From: Alphaproteobacteria bacterium UBA1908
Lineage (GTDB): Bacteria > Pseudomonadota > Alphaproteobacteria > Caedimonadales > UBA1908
Direction of reading: 5' to 3'
NCBI GenBank assembly: GCA_002337525.1
Contig: DDGG01000008.1
Location: forward strand, 10,634 to 74,042
DNA: 63,409 bases
The notes under the pieces were generated by a model. It worked only from the letters and a program-made list of their open reading frames with translations, did no database searches and was not told the origin of the DNA. Position numbers and translations under genes: made by a program. Each line of letters opens with the position of its first letter. Position 1 is the first letter of the stretch. Below are positions 59,556 to 63,409 of the stretch, one piece after another.

Positions 59556-62500
59556 ATGAGAAAATCATCTGCAGATATCCTTAAGAAAATTGAGGATATT
59601 TCTCAAAGTTGGGAACTTCGCCCTAATGGTAATTATTATAACGCCGTCATTTCAGCGACAATTCATATCCAAGATGGAGAATGGAAATTTGTACACGATG
59701 GCAAACATAAAACAGGGGGCGCAACCAGCAAAGACACAATTCCGCTCTGCTTTACGGACTATCTTATCTCAGGGGCTGATAGTGCTAACGACCTTTTGGA
59801 AGAACTTTCTCAAACCAACTTACCTGTTCAAAAAATAAAGGAAGTAACCGGACTGTGCGATTCTGATATCAAGACTTTTATCTTAAATCCTCAGAATGAA
59901 AATAATGCAGTCTTGCGTGCAGGATTAATTCCCGAAAACATCTCTCAACAAAAGACTTCTTCTACGGATGATCTTATTGATTGGGATAAAGTATTAAAAG
60001 AAAGCCTTAGGGAAAAACCTTCTTTTAAAAAAGATCGACCTCTTGAGAACAAACATTTTGATATTCATGATTCATGGATTACGGCAGAAGTCCTGTCTCC
60101 AAATACTTATAAAAAACCAGAGGATCTTGGTAGTGCTCATCAGGTATCTTCCCTGACAGGTGTGCGATTGCCCTGGGAAAAAAGCCAAAGTACCCCCAAT
60201 GATATGGAACTTTTTTATCAGGTGTACCTTGGGTCAGTTGATGTTAAGATCGCCAGCAACAACCTTCTTCAACTTTATAAGGATGATTCAGAAGAAAAGG
60301 TTTCAAGCAATGGATATGCAGCTATTGCAGTGATCACTGTGGATAAAAAAGGACGTCCCCTTGAACTTGCTCTTTCAAGCTTCCTTTGGGCCTACGGTAG
60401 AGCTTTAAATAATAAGCTCGAACATCTAAGATGTTGGTCTTCTGCAGAAAATATACTCAAAATGCGTCTTGAAGACATTCTGTTTGAAACAGATAATAGT
60501 GGACAGGAATGCTCTCTTACCCGAGAAAAAATTGAATACGCTTATCGTTTTCTGGTGAGAAACTGTAATGTGCCCGAAGAAGACTGTCTCAAACCAACGT
60601 TTGCTATTAAACAATATAAGAAGAAAGCAAAGAAAGGAAAGGAACAGGAAACACCGGGGACTCCTCTTCTTAACAGTTTTTATCTTGAGGATATACAGTA
60701 CGTACAAAAAGCTTTCAAAAATAAGGATGTTGGAACTGCTATAAGGCAATATCTTGGTGATATTCCTTCACCTGGGCAGAAAGACCTTTTAAAGGATAAA
60801 GAGCTGCTGGGGTCAACTCTTAGACCTGAAAATACTCCCTTGGGGCGCTGGCCCGGTAAGGGACGTTACCCTCTTGTTCTTCTTCAGCAAACAGCTGTGA
60901 ATCTTGCGACAAAGGCTTTTGAAGATGGCGGTTTGTTTTCTGTTAATGGTCCTCCAGGGACAGGAAAAACAACACTGCTACGTGATATTGTTGCTTCAGT
61001 TATTGTGAAACGCGCAAAGTTTTTGAGTGCCTTTAAAAATCCCAAAGAAGCTTTTACTAAAAAGGGAAAAGGATATGAGCTTGATGAATCCTTAAAAGGT
61101 CACGAGATTCTTGTTGCTTCTTCAAATAATAATGCTGTTGAAAATATTAGCAAAGAACTTCCTCAACTTTCTCAAATTTCTGAAGAACTTAGTGAAGAAC
61201 TGGCTTATTTTAAAACAATCAGTGATGCATTAGCAGATGAGAAATATGAAACGTGGGGTCTTTGTGCAGTTGCTCTTGGAAACAGCAAAAACCGGTATAC
61301 TTTCTCTAATAAGTTTTGGTGGGAAAATGATACAAGTCTTCGATCTTATTTAAAGGCAGTCAACGGAGAGGAAGTTCCCCCAGCTGTTATTAAAGATAAA
61401 GAATCAGGTCGTAAAATCCAGCGGGTTCCTCTTGTCGTTCAGCAAGAATATATACCAAGGGACCCTGTTGAAATTTCAGAAAACTGGGCTAATGCGGTAC
61501 AGGATTTTAATGATGCCCTGGCCCAGGCAGATTTACTTTCAAAAAATCGTCAAGAACTTCTTGAGGCTTTGGAAAAAATAGAAGAGAAGAAACCTGAACT
61601 CTTAGAGTTAGTATCTTCACGAAAAGAGCTGGTATCCTGTATCGAGACAATTAATGAAGGACAAGAAAGTATTGAACTTGATATTAAACATGAACAGTGT
61701 CAAACAGAGTCCCTCAAACAACAACTTGACTTGTCAGATCGCCAATTAGTATCTTTAAGTCGCCAATTTAAGTTTTTAGGGAAACAGAAAAAGAGCCTTT
61801 TTGAAAGAGTAGTATATAGACTTAATGTATTTTTTAAGCTGGATGCAAAAAATCCTCTCCAGGAAATACATGATACAAAAGACCTTGTGCAAGAGAAATA
61901 CTATAATTCAGTTCTCATTCTCACAAAAAAACAAAGAAAAATTATAGTCTTGCAAGATTTGCTTCATGCAAAAATGAAAGAAAAAAACGAACTGGAAAAA
62001 GAAATTGCCTGTGTCGAGGATGCTATAATGGACCTTCAAGGTCAGATAGCGCGAGAAGAAAATTCTATTCATCATTTTTCTGAAATCTGCGAGAATTGTC
62101 TGATCACAAAAGATTTTTGGAACCGCTCTCAAGAAGAACAACAGCTTTTTTCTCCAAACTTCACGGACGAGGAACAGCGCTTAAGAGATGATGTCTTTGT
62201 TGCTGCTATAAAGTTACACAAAGCCTTTATTGAGGGAGCCGCGAAACCATTGGGTTATAATCTACATGGTATGATGAAAATTCTGGCAGGAGAAAGCCCT
62301 GGACCTCTTGTTGAAGACATGTGGGCTAGTTTATTTTTAGTTATTCCTGTTGTTTCCACAACATTTGCATCCGTTAGAAGTATGTTAAGAGGTCTTGGTC
62401 GTGAGAGTCTGGGTTGGCTTCTTATTGATGAAGCAGGGCAAGGTACCCCTCAAGCCGCAGTTGGTGCTATCTACAGGTCCAAGAATGTTATATCAGTGGG

Positions 62501-63302
62501 AGATCCTTTGCAGATTCCTCCTGTTACAACCCTCCCAAAGTCCTTGCTTGATACTTTGGCAACTCACCATGGTGTTAATCCTCAGGACTTTAATGCTCCT
62601 CAAGTCTCTATTCAGACACTTTCTGATCGCGCAAACTCTTATGGAACAACGCTTAAGAGGAATTTTGAGGATGTGCGTATAGGGGCACCCCTCTTGGTTC
62701 ATCGGCGTTGTGAAAACCCTATGTTTCATCTCTCTAATGCTCTTGCTTACAATAATCTTATGGTCTATGCGACGACTGAAAAACCATCATCAATTAAAGA
62801 AAATTGGGGTGAATCGCACTGGATCCATATAGAAGGAAGAGCAGAAGAAAAATGGTGCCCGGAAGAGGGAGAAGAAGTTTTTAACAGACTAAAAAATTTA
62901 ATTCAAAATGGTGGATACATGCCTGATCTTTTCATCATTTCTCCCTTTAAAGTTGTCGCACAAAGAATGAGATCACTTCTTATAAGCCACAAAAAGTTCT
63001 TTGAAAGAAGAGGTATCTCTATTTATGAATGGGCAAAGGATCATGTTGGTACAGTTCACACCTTCCAGGGAAAGGAAGCTGAGGCTGTAATTTTTCTTCT
63101 GGGTGCACCGGATGTGAACCAGGATGGGGCCAGGAACTGGGCGACATCACAAGTGAATATTCTCAATGTTGCTATATCTCGTGCCAAGTGCGCTTTTTAT
63201 ATTATTGGCAATCAAAACTTATGGCGAGAAAGTGGCTATATGGAGCTTTTTAGTCAATATATTTCTTTGTCCGAAAAGAGTAGTGTGCATAACAAAAATT
63301 AG
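59556..63302 (+). CDS. Large SF1 helicase, UPF1-like, with coiled-coil insertion
   Basis: The protein has 1248 residues. The first 430 have no domain I recognise. Walker A is GPPGTGKTT near 465. A long coiled coil (about 650-870) sits between motifs Ia and II. Walker B is LLIDEAGQ near 956, then GDPLQIPPV (motif III, near 980), VGTVHTFQGKEAEAVIF (motif V) and NVAISRAK (motif VI). This is the UPF1/Dna2-like SF1B layout. Targets could be RNA or DNA. Large stand-alone SF1 helicases are often antiviral, but no defence partner is visible. Base use matches its neighbours. It is the last gene in the window. Confidence 0.87.
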   Translation: MRKSSADILKKIEDISQSWELRPNGNYYNAVISATIHIQDGEWKFVHDGKHKTGGATSKDTIPLCFTDYLISGADSANDLLEELSQTNLPVQKIKEVTGLCDSDIKTFILNPQNENNAVLRAGLIPENISQQKTSSTDDLIDWDKVLKESLREKPSFKKDRPLENKHFDIHDSWITAEVLSPNTYKKPEDLGSAHQVSSLTGVRLPWEKSQSTPNDMELFYQVYLGSVDVKIASNNLLQLYKDDSEEKVSSNGYAAIAVITVDKKGRPLELALSSFLWAYGRALNNKLEHLRCWSSAENILKMRLEDILFETDNSGQECSLTREKIEYAYRFLVRNCNVPEEDCLKPTFAIKQYKKKAKKGKEQETPGTPLLNSFYLEDIQYVQKAFKNKDVGTAIRQYLGDIPSPGQKDLLKDKELLGSTLRPENTPLGRWPGKGRYPLVLLQQTAVNLATKAFEDGGLFSVNGPPGTGKTTLLRDIVASVIVKRAKFLSAFKNPKEAFTKKGKGYELDESLKGHEILVASSNNNAVENISKELPQLSQISEELSEELAYFKTISDALADEKYETWGLCAVALGNSKNRYTFSNKFWWENDTSLRSYLKAVNGEEVPPAVIKDKESGRKIQRVPLVVQQEYIPRDPVEISENWANAVQDFNDALAQADLLSKNRQELLEALEKIEEKKPELLELVSSRKELVSCIETINEGQESIELDIKHEQCQTESLKQQLDLSDRQLVSLSRQFKFLGKQKKSLFERVVYRLNVFFKLDAKNPLQEIHDTKDLVQEKYYNSVLILTKKQRKIIVLQDLLHAKMKEKNELEKEIACVEDAIMDLQGQIAREENSIHHFSEICENCLITKDFWNRSQEEQQLFSPNFTDEEQRLRDDVFVAAIKLHKAFIEGAAKPLGYNLHGMMKILAGESPGPLVEDMWASLFLVIPVVSTTFASVRSMLRGLGRESLGWLLIDEAGQGTPQAAVGAIYRSKNVISVGDPLQIPPVTTLPKSLLDTLATHHGVNPQDFNAPQVSIQTLSDRANSYGTTLKRNFEDVRIGAPLLVHRRCENPMFHLSNALAYNNLMVYATTEKPSSIKENWGESHWIHIEGRAEEKWCPEEGEEVFNRLKNLIQNGGYMPDLFIISPFKVVAQRMRSLLISHKKFFERRGISIYEWAKDHVGTVHTFQGKEAEAVIFLLGAPDVNQDGARNWATSQVNILNVAISRAKCAFYIIGNQNLWRESGYMELFSQYISLSEKSSVHNKN

Positions 63303-63351
63303 AAGGAGTAATTTTCCGCTCCGTCATTTGGAAGGCGCCTTTTTACCTTTT

Positions 63352-63384
63352 GTCATTCAGAAGAAGTGAAACGACTGAAGAATC
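63352..63384 (+). repeat. Dispersed palindromic repeat, copy B
   Basis: It begins GTCATTCAGAAGAAG and ends CGACTGAAGAATC, nearly identical to copy A at 62-93 with one extra base in the middle. It follows the helicase gene by 49 bases. The remaining 25 bases to the window edge show nothing else. Confidence 0.7.
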
Positions 63385-63409
63385 CGGAATTCTTTTCTGT
63401 CAAGCACCG

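Overview
The window reads as a chromosomal segment of a low-GC alphaproteobacterium, possibly a host-associated Holosporales-like lineage (inference). The support is a complete dcw cluster in alphaproteobacterial order, a fliL-fliM-DUF6468-motE flagellar operon typical of Alphaproteobacteria, an mDAP-type MurE, and amoeba-symbiont-style accessory genes (LuxR-type regulator, MHS-family transporter, RTX protein). Several intergenic regions carry TTAA-N7-TTAA boxes that match the alphaproteobacterial CtrA consensus.

Layout. 1-430: repeat-rich DNA, then tRNA-Glu. 0.6-5.4 kb: a large secreted protein of unknown function, a TetR regulator and the ABC-F ATPase Uup. 5.5-8.4 kb: flagellar operon. 8.4-9.2 kb: long leader with a dispersed repeat, a perfect DnaA box and 10-bp phased MraZ boxes. 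9.2-28.1 kb: mraZ-rsmH-ftsL-ftsI-murE-murF-mraY-murD-ftsW-murG-murC-murB-ddl-ftsQ-ftsA-ftsZ, which makes the UDP-MurNAc-pentapeptide and lipid II and builds the divisome; most neighbours overlap by 4 bases or are nearly adjacent. FtsZ carries an unusual N-terminal extension of about 103 residues.

28-38 kb is mostly minus strand: a glycine-zipper lipoprotein; a NodA-like acetyltransferase (plus strand); a LuxR-MFS-Nudix operon; an mdh-methyltransferase-photolyase operon; and an operon of degenerate GGDEF protein, prepilin peptidase and esterase that diverges from a LysR gene. 39-49 kb is accessory: a three-repeat Asp-box protein fused to a putative papain-like cysteine protease domain, PpiD, a lone CheR, a PAS sensor without its kinase domain, a 969-residue RTX protein with a DUF4114-like domain, and an MsrQ-like membrane protein.

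48.8-63.4 kb: a DsbA-family protein, a BepA-like M48 protease translationally coupled to RNase E, two small exported proteins, PBP1A, prfB with its programmed +1 frameshift, ruvX, and a 1248-residue SF1 (UPF1-like) helicase with a long coiled-coil insertion. The same dispersed repeat occurs at both ends of the window. The best candidates for something undescribed are the Asp-box/cysteine-protease protein, the large helicase, the FtsZ extension and the set of CtrA-like boxes.
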